Source of the DNA: Bog-793 sp963823945
GTDB lineage: Bacteria; Actinomycetota; Acidimicrobiia; Acidimicrobiales; Bog-793
Assembly: GCA_963823945.1 (NCBI GenBank)
Contig: CAWGNK010000008.1
Span: 1 to 64,000, forward strand
DNA: 64,000 nt
Reading direction: 5' to 3'
This document shows, piece by piece, positions 32,869 through 41,131 of this stretch. Under the pieces are notes generated by a model. It saw nothing but the letters and a program-made list of their open reading frames with translations. It had not been told where the DNA came from and ran no database searches. The position numbers and the translations under genes are program-made. How positions within the stretch are numbered: the stretch's first letter is position 1; every line of letters starts with the position of its first letter.

Positions 32869-34230
32869 GTGGGCGACGACGAGGTTCCGGCGGTGGACGG
32901 TGTGCCCCAGTCGCGTGCGCTCGTGACGGAGATCCCCGGTCCCCGCTCGCGCGGACTCGCCGCCCGGCGCCTCGCCGCCGTCGCGCCGGGGGTCTCGTCG
33001 ACGTTCCCCGCCTACGTCGCGCGGGCCTCCGGTGCCGTCATCGAGGACGTCGACGGGAACCGCTTCATCGACCTGGGCTCCGGCATCGCGGTCACCGGCG
33101 TCGGCCACGCCGCGCCCGAAGTCGTCGAGGCGGTGCGCGGCCAGGCCGCCCGCTTCACGCACACCTGCTTCACGGTCGCCCCCTACGAGCCCTACGTGGC
33201 GGTCTGCGAGGAGCTGAACGCGCTCACGCCCGGCGGTCACGCCAAGACCTCGGTGCTCGTCAACTCCGGCGCCGAGGCGGTCGAGAACGCCGTGAAGATC
33301 GCCCGCCACGCCACGGGCCGGGGGGCGGTCGTCGTCTTCGACCACGCCTTCCACGGGCGCACGAACCTCACGATGGCGATGACCGCCCGGGCGATGCCGT
33401 ACAAGGCTGGCTTCGGGCCGTTCGCGCCCGAGGTCTACCGCGCGCCGATGTCGTACCCGTTCCGGGACCCGGAGTCCATGACCGGCGCCGAGGCGGCGCA
33501 GCGCGCCATCGACCAGATCGAGGCGCAGGTGGGGGCGGGAAGCGTCGCCTGCGTCGTCGTCGAGCCGATCCAGGGTGAGGGGGGCTTCCTCGTCCCCGCC
33601 CGGGGCTTCCTGCCAACCCTCGCCGCCTGGTGCCACGACAACGGCGTCGTGTTCGTCGCCGACGAGGTCCAGTCCGGCTTCGGCCGCACCGGGGACTGGT
33701 TCGCCTGTGACGACGAGGGGGTGGTGCCGGACCTCGTCGCCACGGCCAAGGGGATCGCCGCCGGGATGCCGCTCGGGGCCGTGACGGGACGGGCCGAGCT
33801 GATGGGGGCGGTGCACGCCGGCGGGCTCGGCGGCACCTACGGGGGCAATCCGGTCGCCTGTGCGGCGGCGCTGGCCGCCATTCGCACGATGCGGGAGCTC
33901 GACCTGCCAGCCGCCGCCCGCCGTATTGGCGGCGTGCTGGCCGAGCGGCTCGGGGCGCTGCGGGGGCGGCACCCGGGGATCGGGGACGTGCGCGGGCGGG
34001 GGGCCATGTTCGCCGTCGAGTTCGTCCGCCCGGGCAGCCGTGAGCCGGACGCCGGGACCGCCCGCGAGGTGATCGCCGCCTGCCACTCGGCCGGGGTGGT
34101 CGTGCTGTCCTGTGGCACCTGGGGCAACGTCATCCGGCTGCTGCCGCCGTTCGTCATCCCCGAAGGGCTGCTCCTGGAGGGTCTCGGCGTTCTCGAGGGC
34201 GCCGTCGGCGAGGTGCTCAGCCGAAGCTGA
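32869..34230 (+). CDS. gabT: Class-III aminotransferase, 4-aminobutyrate transaminase-like
   Basis: A PLP enzyme of 453 residues that would move the amino group of GABA (or a related omega-amino acid) to 2-oxoglutarate. Visible features: FIDLGSGIAVTGVGHAAPEV, SGAEAVENAVKIARHATGR, VFDHAFHGRTNLTMAMTA, VVVEPIQGEGGFLVP, FVADEVQSGFGRTGDWFA, the PLP lysine in TAKGIAAGMPLGAVTGR, and GGTYGGNPVACAAALA. GTG 32869 has AGGAGGT 5 bases upstream. Co-transcription with the aldehyde dehydrogenase supports putrescine/GABA catabolism. Acetylornithine-type activity cannot be excluded. Confidence 0.88.
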   Translation: MGDDEVPAVDGVPQSRALVTEIPGPRSRGLAARRLAAVAPGVSSTFPAYVARASGAVIEDVDGNRFIDLGSGIAVTGVGHAAPEVVEAVRGQAARFTHTCFTVAPYEPYVAVCEELNALTPGGHAKTSVLVNSGAEAVENAVKIARHATGRGAVVVFDHAFHGRTNLTMAMTARAMPYKAGFGPFAPEVYRAPMSYPFRDPESMTGAEAAQRAIDQIEAQVGAGSVACVVVEPIQGEGGFLVPARGFLPTLAAWCHDNGVVFVADEVQSGFGRTGDWFACDDEGVVPDLVATAKGIAAGMPLGAVTGRAELMGAVHAGGLGGTYGGNPVACAAALAAIRTMRELDLPAAARRIGGVLAERLGALRGRHPGIGDVRGRGAMFAVEFVRPGSREPDAGTAREVIAACHSAGVVVLSCGTWGNVIRLLPPFVIPEGLLLEGLGVLEGAVGEVLSRS

Positions 34231-34254
34231 GCTGAACTGCGGCCTGCGGCCGGG

Positions 34255-35601
34255 TCAGACGGCCGCCGGCCGTGCCTCCCGGCGGAGCACCTCTTTCAGC
34301 TTCACGGTGCGGCCGGTTCTCAGGATCGCGCGCCGGTAGATGACGGCGGCGAGCCGCGCCATGCCGATCGTCGCCACCGCCGTGATGAGCCCCGAGACGA
34401 CCACCTGCCACCAGGCCAACTGGCCGAGGGCGAAGAGCACCGGCATGACGAACGGCGCCGTCGGCGGCAGGTAGGCGAGGACGGTGCTGAGCGACGACGG
34501 GCTCGAGGCCCCGAGGGCGGTGAACGAGATGAGGTAGCCGAAGAGCAACGGCAGCTGGACGGGGAAGGCGACGCTTTGTACCTGCTCCTGGCGCTCGACG
34601 AGCGAACCGATGGCGGCGAAGAGCCAGCAGTAGAAGGCGTAGCCGAGGACGAGCCACACGAGCCCGACGACGACCGGCTCGGGCGCGGTGCCCTTCACGA
34701 GGTTCGAGCCGACCGCGGCGCCGAGTGCCAGGGCGACCGCGACGATCGCCGCCGCCTGGGCGAGCGCGACGAGGCCGATACCCAGCACCTTGCCGACGAG
34801 CAGGCGCAATGGTGAGACGGCCGAGAGCAGCACCTCGACGACCCGGTTCGCCTTCTCCTCGACGACCCCCATCAGGACCCACGTCCCGTACTGGGTGAGC
34901 AGCACGTAGGTGAGGATGAGGACGTAGAGCGCCGTGATGAGGTTGGCGCTGGTGTGGTGGGCGGGCTTCAAGCCCCCGATCCGCAGTCCCTTGGCCCCCG
35001 AGATCGTGAGGGTGATCGCGCCGAGGTGCGATTCGGGGACGCCCTCGCTTCGCAGCGCCGCCTCGACACCGAGGAAGTGGGCGGCGGACTCGGTGTAGGT
35101 GGCGAGCGTCGAGGAGTCCGAGGCCGAGAAGCGCTGGTCGACTTCGAAGTAGCGGTCGTCGACGAGCGCGAGGTCGATCCTCCCGGCACGCAGCGCCGCC
35201 TTGGCGGCGCCGAACGAGTCCTCGTCGCGGAGCAGGATGGGCACGTCCCGGGCCTTGCCCACGGCGACGAGCGTCTGGCGCGAGAGCAGCGTCGACCGGC
35301 CGACGATGCCGACGCGCAGGACGGGCGCGACCTCGGTGCTGCTTTTCCTGAGGACGGGGATGACGACGGCCGCGGCGACTCCGAGCAGCACGATGATCGT
35401 GCCGACTTTGAACACGCGGGTCGTGACGCGGGCGTGCACCTCGCGCCGGGCGATGAGCTCCACGTCGCCGCGACGGCGCGCCACGCGCCGGGCGACGTCG
35501 GGCCGTTGGTCGGGCGCCCCGATCGTGCGGCGCGCGTAGCGGTGCCGCCAGATACGGATGGCGACGATGACGACGCCGAGCGTGATGAGAAGCGGCGTCA
35601 T
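34255..35601 (-). CDS. ABC-2 type exporter permease (NatB-like)
   Basis: A 448-residue membrane subunit. One helix at the extreme N-terminus (LLITLGVVIVAIRIW) and another near residue 70 (VGTIIVLLGVAAAVVIPVL) bracket a basic cytoplasmic segment. An extracytoplasmic domain of about 130 residues follows (RVGIVGRSTLLSRQ, LALVDDRYFEVD), then at least five C-terminal helices including the ABC-2 hallmark GVVEEKANRVVEVLLSAVSP. This is the NatB/YhaP pattern for sodium or drug efflux; the substrate is unknown. Its start overlaps the ATPase stop by 4 bases (ATGA). It converges with the aminotransferase gene 24 bases away. Confidence 0.88.
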   Translation of the reverse strand: MTPLLITLGVVIVAIRIWRHRYARRTIGAPDQRPDVARRVARRRGDVELIARREVHARVTTRVFKVGTIIVLLGVAAAVVIPVLRKSSTEVAPVLRVGIVGRSTLLSRQTLVAVGKARDVPILLRDEDSFGAAKAALRAGRIDLALVDDRYFEVDQRFSASDSSTLATYTESAAHFLGVEAALRSEGVPESHLGAITLTISGAKGLRIGGLKPAHHTSANLITALYVLILTYVLLTQYGTWVLMGVVEEKANRVVEVLLSAVSPLRLLVGKVLGIGLVALAQAAAIVAVALALGAAVGSNLVKGTAPEPVVVGLVWLVLGYAFYCWLFAAIGSLVERQEQVQSVAFPVQLPLLFGYLISFTALGASSPSSLSTVLAYLPPTAPFVMPVLFALGQLAWWQVVVSGLITAVATIGMARLAAVIYRRAILRTGRTVKLKEVLRREARPAAV

Positions 35602-36569
35602 CTGACGGCCTCCCGGAAGACCTCGGAGAGGCGCCGCCGCTCGAAGTCGAACCGCACGACCGGTCCCGCCGCCATCGCCGTCGCCAGCAACGCCTGGCTG
35701 TCGACCCCGTCGTCGAGGACGAGACGCGACTCGCCCCCCTCGGTGCGGGAGATGGTGACTCCTTCGAGCCCGGCGGCCCAGGCGCCGTCACGGTCGCCCT
35801 CGACCTTCACGACGAGCCGGCGTGAGCCTTGGCGTTCCAGCTCCTCGAGGTTCCCCTCGGCGACGAGGCGGCCCTTGTCGATGATGGCGACCGATTCGCA
35901 GATGTCCTCGACGAGGTCGAGCTGGTGGCTCGAGAACAGCACCCCCCGGCCCTGTCGGGCCTGCTCGGTGAGGATCGCCGCGAGGTCGTCGATGCCGACC
36001 GGGTCGAGGCCGGCGAAGGGCTCGTCGAGGATGAGGAGCTCCGGGTCGTGGATCAGCGCCGCGGCGAGCTGGACCCGTTGCTGGTTGCCGAGCGACAGCG
36101 ACTCGAGCTTGTCGAGGGCGCGCTCGGGGATCCCGAGGCGCTCGAGCCAGTGCGTCGTCGCGCGGCGGGCGTCGGCCGAGCTGTGGCCGTGGAGCTCGCA
36201 GAGGTACTCGAGCTGGCGCTGGATCTGCATGCCGGGGTAGAGGCCCCGCTCCTCGGGCATGTAGCCGAAGCGGCGGCGCTCCTCGAGCCCGATGGCGCCT
36301 CCCTGCCAGCGCACGCTCCCTCCGTCGAGGTTGACGAGGCCGAACACGGCCCGCATCGCCGTCGTCTTGCCAGCGCCGTTCGGGCCGAGGAAGCCGAAGA
36401 CCTGGCCGGGGGGCACGGCGAACGAGAGGTCGTCGAGGGCGACCACCTCGCCGTAGCGGCGGCGGAGCCCGACGAATTCGAGGCTCAACGAACCGGGTCC
36501 GGCGCTGAGACGGGGGCGGTCACCGGGGGCACACGATGAACGTAGTGGCGCCCCCGGTGGGCGCGCCAA
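35598..36569 (-). CDS. ABC exporter ATP-binding protein (NatA-like)
   Basis: The ATPase partner of the permease at 34255. Walker A FLGPNGAGKTTAMRAVFGLV, the Q-loop region FGYMPEERGLY, signature LSLGNQQRVQLAAAL, Walker B LLILDEPFAGLDPVG, H-loop SSHQLDLVEDI, and a C-terminal regulatory extension of about 90 residues. The signature is LSLGN instead of LSGGQ, a known variant of this group. The start is uncertain: TTG 36569 gives 323 residues, while TTG 36488 (starting SLEFVGLRRRYGE) fits the family N-terminus better at 296. Neither has a clear ribosome site. Confidence 0.92.
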   Translation of the reverse strand: MARPPGAPLRSSCAPGDRPRLSAGPGSLSLEFVGLRRRYGEVVALDDLSFAVPPGQVFGFLGPNGAGKTTAMRAVFGLVNLDGGSVRWQGGAIGLEERRRFGYMPEERGLYPGMQIQRQLEYLCELHGHSSADARRATTHWLERLGIPERALDKLESLSLGNQQRVQLAAALIHDPELLILDEPFAGLDPVGIDDLAAILTEQARQGRGVLFSSHQLDLVEDICESVAIIDKGRLVAEGNLEELERQGSRRLVVKVEGDRDGAWAAGLEGVTISRTEGGESRLVLDDGVDSQALLATAMAAGPVVRFDFERRRLSEVFREAVR

Positions 36570-36880
36570 GATCCCGGCTCGTGGTCACCTCCCGGCATCC
36601 GGATGACGGCGACGGCGAGTTCTGGTCACTTCGTCTCTCGTGAGGGCGAGGCCAGGGCCGCGGTCAACCTGTCGTCCTGGGCCTTGCGTGCTCGTTGACC
36701 TGTTCGTCGTGTCGGCGGGACCTTCCGGTTACGCGCGCTCGCCCCACGGGGCGCGGCGAATCGCGCCGACCATCAGCCTAAGGTGGCTTCGGTTCCATTC
36801 AACCAGCTCACAGCCGGTATCGAACCGAACGCCCGGCGGGGGAGTCTTTACAGCGTGAGACCACGACCGACGGAAACGCC
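36570..36880. other. Divergent gap between ABC ATPase and ECF sigma gene
   Basis: About 310 bases that should contain promoters for both directions. No clear housekeeping box or ECF-type (GGAAC-spacer-GTC) promoter could be assigned. A CCGAAC string at 36826-36831 is the only weak ECF-like candidate. Confidence 0.4.
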
Positions 36881-37429
36881 GTGAAGCGCGCCGGGCAGGA
36901 CATCTCGGGGCTCGAGGAGTGGATGAAGTCGTGGTACGCGCCGGCGTACCGCACCGCCTGCCTCGTGCTCAACGACGCGACCGGGGCCGAGGAGGCAGTG
37001 CAGGAGGCGTTCCTGCGCATGTGGCGTTTCCGGGACGCGATGCCCGACGGTGAGGCGGCGCGCCCGTGGCTCTACCGGGTCGTCGTCAATTCCTGCTACT
37101 CCTGGGCCCGCAAGGAGTGGGGCGTCGACGGCCGGCGGGCGCCGCAGGGGGCGCTGGAGTCGCTGGCGGAGGCTTCGCCGGGGCCGGACGAGATCGCCCT
37201 CGTCGGCGACCGCGCCGCCGTGGTGCGCGTCGCCCTCGCGCGGCTTCCCGAAGCGCTCCGGGTGCCGATCGTCCTGCGGTACTACGCGGGGCTGTCCGAG
37301 AAGGAGATCGCCGTCGCGATCCACCGGCGCCCCGGAACGGTGAAGTCCCGGCTGCACGAGGCGCGGCGTCTTCTTAGCGCCGACGCGACGCTCAGCCGAT
37401 TCGCAGAGGAAGAAGAGGGAACCCAATGA
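36881..37429 (+). CDS. ECF-family RNA polymerase sigma factor
   Basis: A 182-residue group IV sigma factor. Region 2 spans about residues 10-80 (WMKSWYAPAYRTACLVLNDA, EEAVQEAFLRMWRFRD, PWLYRVVVNSCYSWARKEW). Region 4 spans about 110-165 (VALARLPEALRVPIVLRYYA, GLSEKEIAVAIHRRPGTVKS, RLHEARRLL). No zinc-binding anti-sigma domain is attached. GTG 36881 is the only good start in frame. The stop overlaps the next gene as ATGA, so the membrane protein downstream is very likely its partner or anti-sigma factor. It probably controls an envelope-related regulon. Confidence 0.93.
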   Translation: MKRAGQDISGLEEWMKSWYAPAYRTACLVLNDATGAEEAVQEAFLRMWRFRDAMPDGEAARPWLYRVVVNSCYSWARKEWGVDGRRAPQGALESLAEASPGPDEIALVGDRAAVVRVALARLPEALRVPIVLRYYAGLSEKEIAVAIHRRPGTVKSRLHEARRLLSADATLSRFAEEEEGTQ

Positions 37430-38460
37430 TCGGCGACGACGAGTTTGAAGCGCTCTTCCACGAGGCGGGGGGCGGATACGCCGTCCCCACCCACGGGCCG
37501 GACGAGATCCTCGCCGCGGCGGCGCCGCCCAGCAGCGGGGCGACGGTCGTCCGCGGCCGGTTCCGCCTGCGCGAGCTCGCCATGGCGGGCGTGAGTGTCG
37601 CCGCCGTCGTGGCGCTCACGGCCGTCCTGTTGACCTCGTCCGGGGGATCCCCGACGGTGGAGGCCGCGGCACCGGGGTACTACTCGGCCTACACCCAGGC
37701 GGGGAACGGAACTGCCAAGAGTGCGCCCGGCACGTTGATTGCGCGCCACAGCGCGAAGACGACCGTGACGACCGCGACCGGTCGCGACATCATCGCCAAG
37801 GGCACGCTCCGGCTCCGGACCACCCGCGCCGCCCTCCGGCGCGACGTCGCCCGCCTCACGGCGCTCGCCGGCGAGTTCGGGGGCTACGTGTCGGCCGCCG
37901 ACCTCGCCGAGACCGGGTCCCATCCGGGCGGGACGATCGTCGTGAAGGTGCCGGCGGGGTCGTTCTCGGCGTTCATCGCCAAGGCCGAGGGCATCGCCAA
38001 GGTGAGGAGCCTTTCCACCTCGGACACTGACGTGACCGCCCAGGTCGTCGACCTGGGCGCGCGCCTCACGGCGCTCGTCGACGAACGCGGCCAGCTCGAG
38101 GTGCTGCTCGGCCGGGCCGGCAAGATCTCGGACCTGCTCTCGGTCGAGAACGAGATCGAGTACGTGCAGTCCCAGATCGAGCAGATCCAGGGTGAGCAGC
38201 GCACGCTCGCCGCGCAGGTCGACTACTCGGCGCTCACGGTGAGTCTCGCCGTGCCGCGACCCCCGCATGTTTCGGGCCCGTCGAGCGGCTTCGGCCACGC
38301 CTGGCATGAGGCGGTCGCCGGCTTTGTAAACGGCGTGAAAGCGCTCGTCTCGGTCCTCGGCGACCTGCTGTTCGCCGTGCTTTCGTTCATCGTCGTGGCG
38401 CTCATCCTTTTCGGACTGTGGCGCAGCGTCTGGCCCCGGGTGCGCCGGCGGATCGCCTGA
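37426..38460 (+). CDS. DUF4349 membrane protein, likely anti-sigma partner
   Basis: A 344-residue protein. A short cytoplasmic N-terminus (about 1-50; MIGDDEFEALFHEAGGGYAV) precedes a helix at about 52-70 (LAMAGVSVAAVVALTAVLL). The outer DUF4349 domain (about 115-285) has ITRGTLRLRT-like strand spacing (IAKGTLRLRTTRAALRRDVA, VVKVPAGSFSAFIAKAEGIA), then a coiled coil (LSVENEIEYVQSQIEQIQGE). A second helix lies near 312-334 (LGDLLFAVLSFIVVALILFG). DUF4349 proteins are often envelope proteins beside ECF sigma genes. The cytoplasmic part lacks a ZAS zinc motif, so sigma binding is inferred only from the ATGA coupling. Confidence 0.82.
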   Translation: MIGDDEFEALFHEAGGGYAVPTHGPDEILAAAAPPSSGATVVRGRFRLRELAMAGVSVAAVVALTAVLLTSSGGSPTVEAAAPGYYSAYTQAGNGTAKSAPGTLIARHSAKTTVTTATGRDIIAKGTLRLRTTRAALRRDVARLTALAGEFGGYVSAADLAETGSHPGGTIVVKVPAGSFSAFIAKAEGIAKVRSLSTSDTDVTAQVVDLGARLTALVDERGQLEVLLGRAGKISDLLSVENEIEYVQSQIEQIQGEQRTLAAQVDYSALTVSLAVPRPPHVSGPSSGFGHAWHEAVAGFVNGVKALVSVLGDLLFAVLSFIVVALILFGLWRSVWPRVRRRIA

Positions 38461-38519
38461 TGGCGGGCCGCGGACCCGAGAGCCGGTGCTACACCGGTGA
38501 GGCGCGAAAAGGGGGCGGC

Positions 38520-40316
38520 ATGGGGATCGAGGGTCCTGTTGTGCAGGTGACGCCGTCGGTCAGGTTCGGGAGGGTCAAGCACGCCGGCGTCGCGGTGATG
38601 GCGGTGCTGCTTTGTGCCGCGACGTTGTCCGTCGGCGATAGTGGCGGCGCCGTTGCCGCCTCCGGCCCCGCCCGGCCCTCGCCGGGCGCGGCCTTCGCCC
38701 AGCGCGTACTCGACGATGCGGTCGTCCCGCCCGGCGCCCGTGTGACCACGGTCGTGCGGTCGAGGACGCTCAAGGGGAACTTCGTCACGACGGGCCTCCC
38801 CGGGACCCGCGACGTCCACCGCCTCTATCTCCTCGACGAGTCGATGGATGCAGTTGAGAGCTACCTCAAGGCGCACGTGCCAAAGGACGCGACCCAGCTC
38901 GGGTACGGGAGCGACGACTATCCCTCCGGCGTCTCGTTGCTGAGCCTGTGGTACGACCTGCCTGTCTCGGGCCCGCACGACTATCTGGCCGAGCTTTCCT
39001 ACCTCTCCGTGGACACCGGTTCCGGCGCCGAACTCCGGGTCGACGCGGAGGTCGTCTGGGAGCCGAACCGGCCCGCCGACGAGCGTGCACCCGGAAACGG
39101 TGTCGTCGAGGTGACCGCCTACTCCAAGGCCTCCCTCAGGAGCGGATCGTCCGGCCCGGTGACCGTCACGGTGACTGGCGCCCGGGCGCGGGCGCTCCTC
39201 GGGGCTCTGAACGCCCTGCCACTCGGACCTCGACAGAGCTGCATGGAGGATTCCCTTCTTTTCAAGCTGGTCGTCCGCCGCGCGGCGGGCTCGCCGCCGG
39301 AGTGGGAGGCCGATGGCTGGGCTTGCATGGCGGCCGTGGACGTGAGCGAACACGGCCGCGCCATGCCGGACCTTGCCGACCGGAGCTGTGCAGTGCTGCG
39401 CGCCGTCGTCAGCGTCCTCCCCGCCCACGAGGCGAACGCCACTCGCGCCGCGGCAAAAGGGTGCGTTCCGCCCGCTCCCCCGAGGGCCGGTTCGGCAATC
39501 CCGCTCGCGGCGCTCGCCAGGTTGACCAAGGTCGCGCGCCAGATGGCGAGGGCCAACGGTGACGTCCATGCCAGTGACGTGCTGGCCGTGGCGACGACGC
39601 ACGCGGCGGCGCTGCGGGTCGCCGCCCCCGGCGACTCGACGCCTTCGGTTCCCGCCGGCATGCCGGTGTACCTCATCACGATGCGGGGCCAGTTCACCGC
39701 CTATGACTCGTCGCCGCCGCTAGGCGCCAGCGTGCCCAGGGGGACGTTCCTCGCCGTCGTCGTCGACGCCGCGACGTTCCGGGTCTCCGACTGGGGCCTC
39801 ACCAACCGCCCGTCCCGGGTGAAGCTGTCGACGCTCGGACGGGTGCACACGCTCCATCTGGCGGGGGCCTCGCCGGCGCGGAAGGCGGCCGACGCCGCCA
39901 AGCTCACCTCGCGCCTCGTGCTCTCCCGCACGACGGTCCGCGCGGGCGCGTCCATCGGCGCCGAACTCGTCGTCACGAATCCTGGAGCCCGGATCAACGA
40001 GACCCACGGCTGCGCGCCGTACCTGATGGTGGTGCTGGCGAACAAGGAGATCCCGGCGTACGGCGTCGTCCCGACGCCTTGCCGGCCGGGGCCGCTATGG
40101 ATCCGGCACGGCGTCAACCGCATCCGGATCGTCGTCTCCACGCGCTACGTGGTCTGCACGCAGAACCCGGCCCAGGCGACGGTGCAACTACCTGTGTGCC
40201 TGTCGAACGCCGATAAGGCGCCACCGTTCCCCGCCGGCCGCTACCGGACCGTCGCCATCGGCGCCTGGGGGGGCATCCCGATGCCGGCACCGGTGGCGGT
40301 GACGCTCACCAAGTAG
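38520..40316 (+). CDS. Large secreted protein of unknown function
   Basis: A 598-residue exported protein. After a 25-residue basic N-region (ending RFGRVKHAG), a hydrophobic core (VAVMAVLLCAATLSV) and an A-A-S cleavage region give a signal peptide of about 52 residues. ATG 38520 follows GGGGG; an ATG at 38460 that overlaps the previous stop (TGATG) is also in frame. The mature part is Ala/Val/Pro-rich, with paired Cys (QSCMED, WACMAA, RSCAVL, KGCVPP, HGCAPY, TPCRPG, YVVCTQ, PVCLSN). Its C-terminal region has an Ig-like beta pattern (SRLVLSRTTVRAGASIGAEL). It may belong to the ECF regulon directly upstream. No family is recognised. Confidence 0.78.
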   Translation: MGIEGPVVQVTPSVRFGRVKHAGVAVMAVLLCAATLSVGDSGGAVAASGPARPSPGAAFAQRVLDDAVVPPGARVTTVVRSRTLKGNFVTTGLPGTRDVHRLYLLDESMDAVESYLKAHVPKDATQLGYGSDDYPSGVSLLSLWYDLPVSGPHDYLAELSYLSVDTGSGAELRVDAEVVWEPNRPADERAPGNGVVEVTAYSKASLRSGSSGPVTVTVTGARARALLGALNALPLGPRQSCMEDSLLFKLVVRRAAGSPPEWEADGWACMAAVDVSEHGRAMPDLADRSCAVLRAVVSVLPAHEANATRAAAKGCVPPAPPRAGSAIPLAALARLTKVARQMARANGDVHASDVLAVATTHAAALRVAAPGDSTPSVPAGMPVYLITMRGQFTAYDSSPPLGASVPRGTFLAVVVDAATFRVSDWGLTNRPSRVKLSTLGRVHTLHLAGASPARKAADAAKLTSRLVLSRTTVRAGASIGAELVVTNPGARINETHGCAPYLMVVLANKEIPAYGVVPTPCRPGPLWIRHGVNRIRIVVSTRYVVCTQNPAQATVQLPVCLSNADKAPPFPAGRYRTVAIGAWGGIPMPAPVAVTLTK

Positions 40317-40348
40317 CCCGCGGGGACCAGGCAGCGACACCGGGAGGC

Positions 40349-40372
40349 GACGGGCGGCCCGGGCCGTCCGTC
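40349..40372. terminator. Hairpin between convergent genes
   Basis: GACGG-GCGGC-CCGG-GCCGT-CCGTC forms a 10-bp stem (one G-T pair on one strand) in the 89-base gap between the secreted-protein gene (plus) and deoC (minus). It could terminate both. No T-run on either side. Confidence 0.5.
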
Positions 40373-40405
40373 GTCACCGGGCAGGGCCTGACGGGTGGTT
40401 ACCGG

Positions 40406-41131
40406 CTAGCGGCCGGGGCCGGCCTGGGTGCGGCGCAGGCGGAGCTCGTCGAGGATCGCAACCGTGGCGGTGGCACCGAAGCGGGTCGCGCCGGCCGCCT
40501 CCATCGCCAGCAGGGCGTCGAGGGTTCGCACGCCCCCGGCGGCCTTCACGCCGACACGGGGCGAGACGGCGGCCCGCATGAGGACGATGTCCTCGAGGGT
40601 CGCGCCCCCGGGCGCGTAGCCGGTGCTCGTCTTCACGAACGCCGCCCCCGCCTCCTCGGCGAGGTGGCAGCCGAGGATCTTCTGCTCGTCGGTGAGGTAG
40701 GCGTTCTCGAGGATCACCTTCACGGCCCGACCTTGTGCCGCCTCGACCACGGCCCGGATGTCCCGCCCGACGTAGTCGACCTCGCCGCCGCGCAGGGCCC
40801 CGATGTGGAGCACCATGTCGAACTCGTCGCAGCCCCGCGACAGGGCCTCGGCGACCTCGGCGACCTTCGCGGCGGTCGTCGTCGAGCCGTGCGGGAAGCC
40901 GATCACCGTCGCGACCATGACGCCTGATCCGGCGAGCGCGTCGACCGCCCGGGCGACGTCGCTCGGGCGCACGCAGGCCGAGGCGGTGTGGCACGAGCGG
41001 GCGATCCCGAGGCCCTCGACGACGTCTGCCGTGGTGAGCTCGGGTCGCAAAAGCGAGTGGTCGATCATGGCTGCGACGTGCTCGACCGTGGGGAGTTCGC
41101 CTGGGGGGCGCGGGGCAGAACTGTCATCCAT
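40406..41131 (-). CDS. deoC: Deoxyribose-phosphate aldolase
   Basis: A class I aldolase that splits 2-deoxyribose 5-phosphate into glyceraldehyde 3-phosphate and acetaldehyde. The 241-residue TIM barrel shows IDHSLLRPELTTADVVEGLG, ASACVRPSDVARA, VATVIGFPHGSTTTAAKVAE, DEFDMVLHIGAL, VILENAYLTDEQK, the Schiff-base lysine in AAFVKTSTGYAPGGAT, and GVKAAGGVRTLDALLAMEAA. Its start overlaps the end of the UbiB-like gene by 8 bases. It is the last gene of the minus-strand run that begins with fabD, though no other nucleoside-catabolism gene is near. Confidence 0.95.
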   Translation of the reverse strand: MDDSSAPRPPGELPTVEHVAAMIDHSLLRPELTTADVVEGLGIARSCHTASACVRPSDVARAVDALAGSGVMVATVIGFPHGSTTTAAKVAEVAEALSRGCDEFDMVLHIGALRGGEVDYVGRDIRAVVEAAQGRAVKVILENAYLTDEQKILGCHLAEEAGAAFVKTSTGYAPGGATLEDIVLMRAAVSPRVGVKAAGGVRTLDALLAMEAAGATRFGATATVAILDELRLRRTQAGPGR

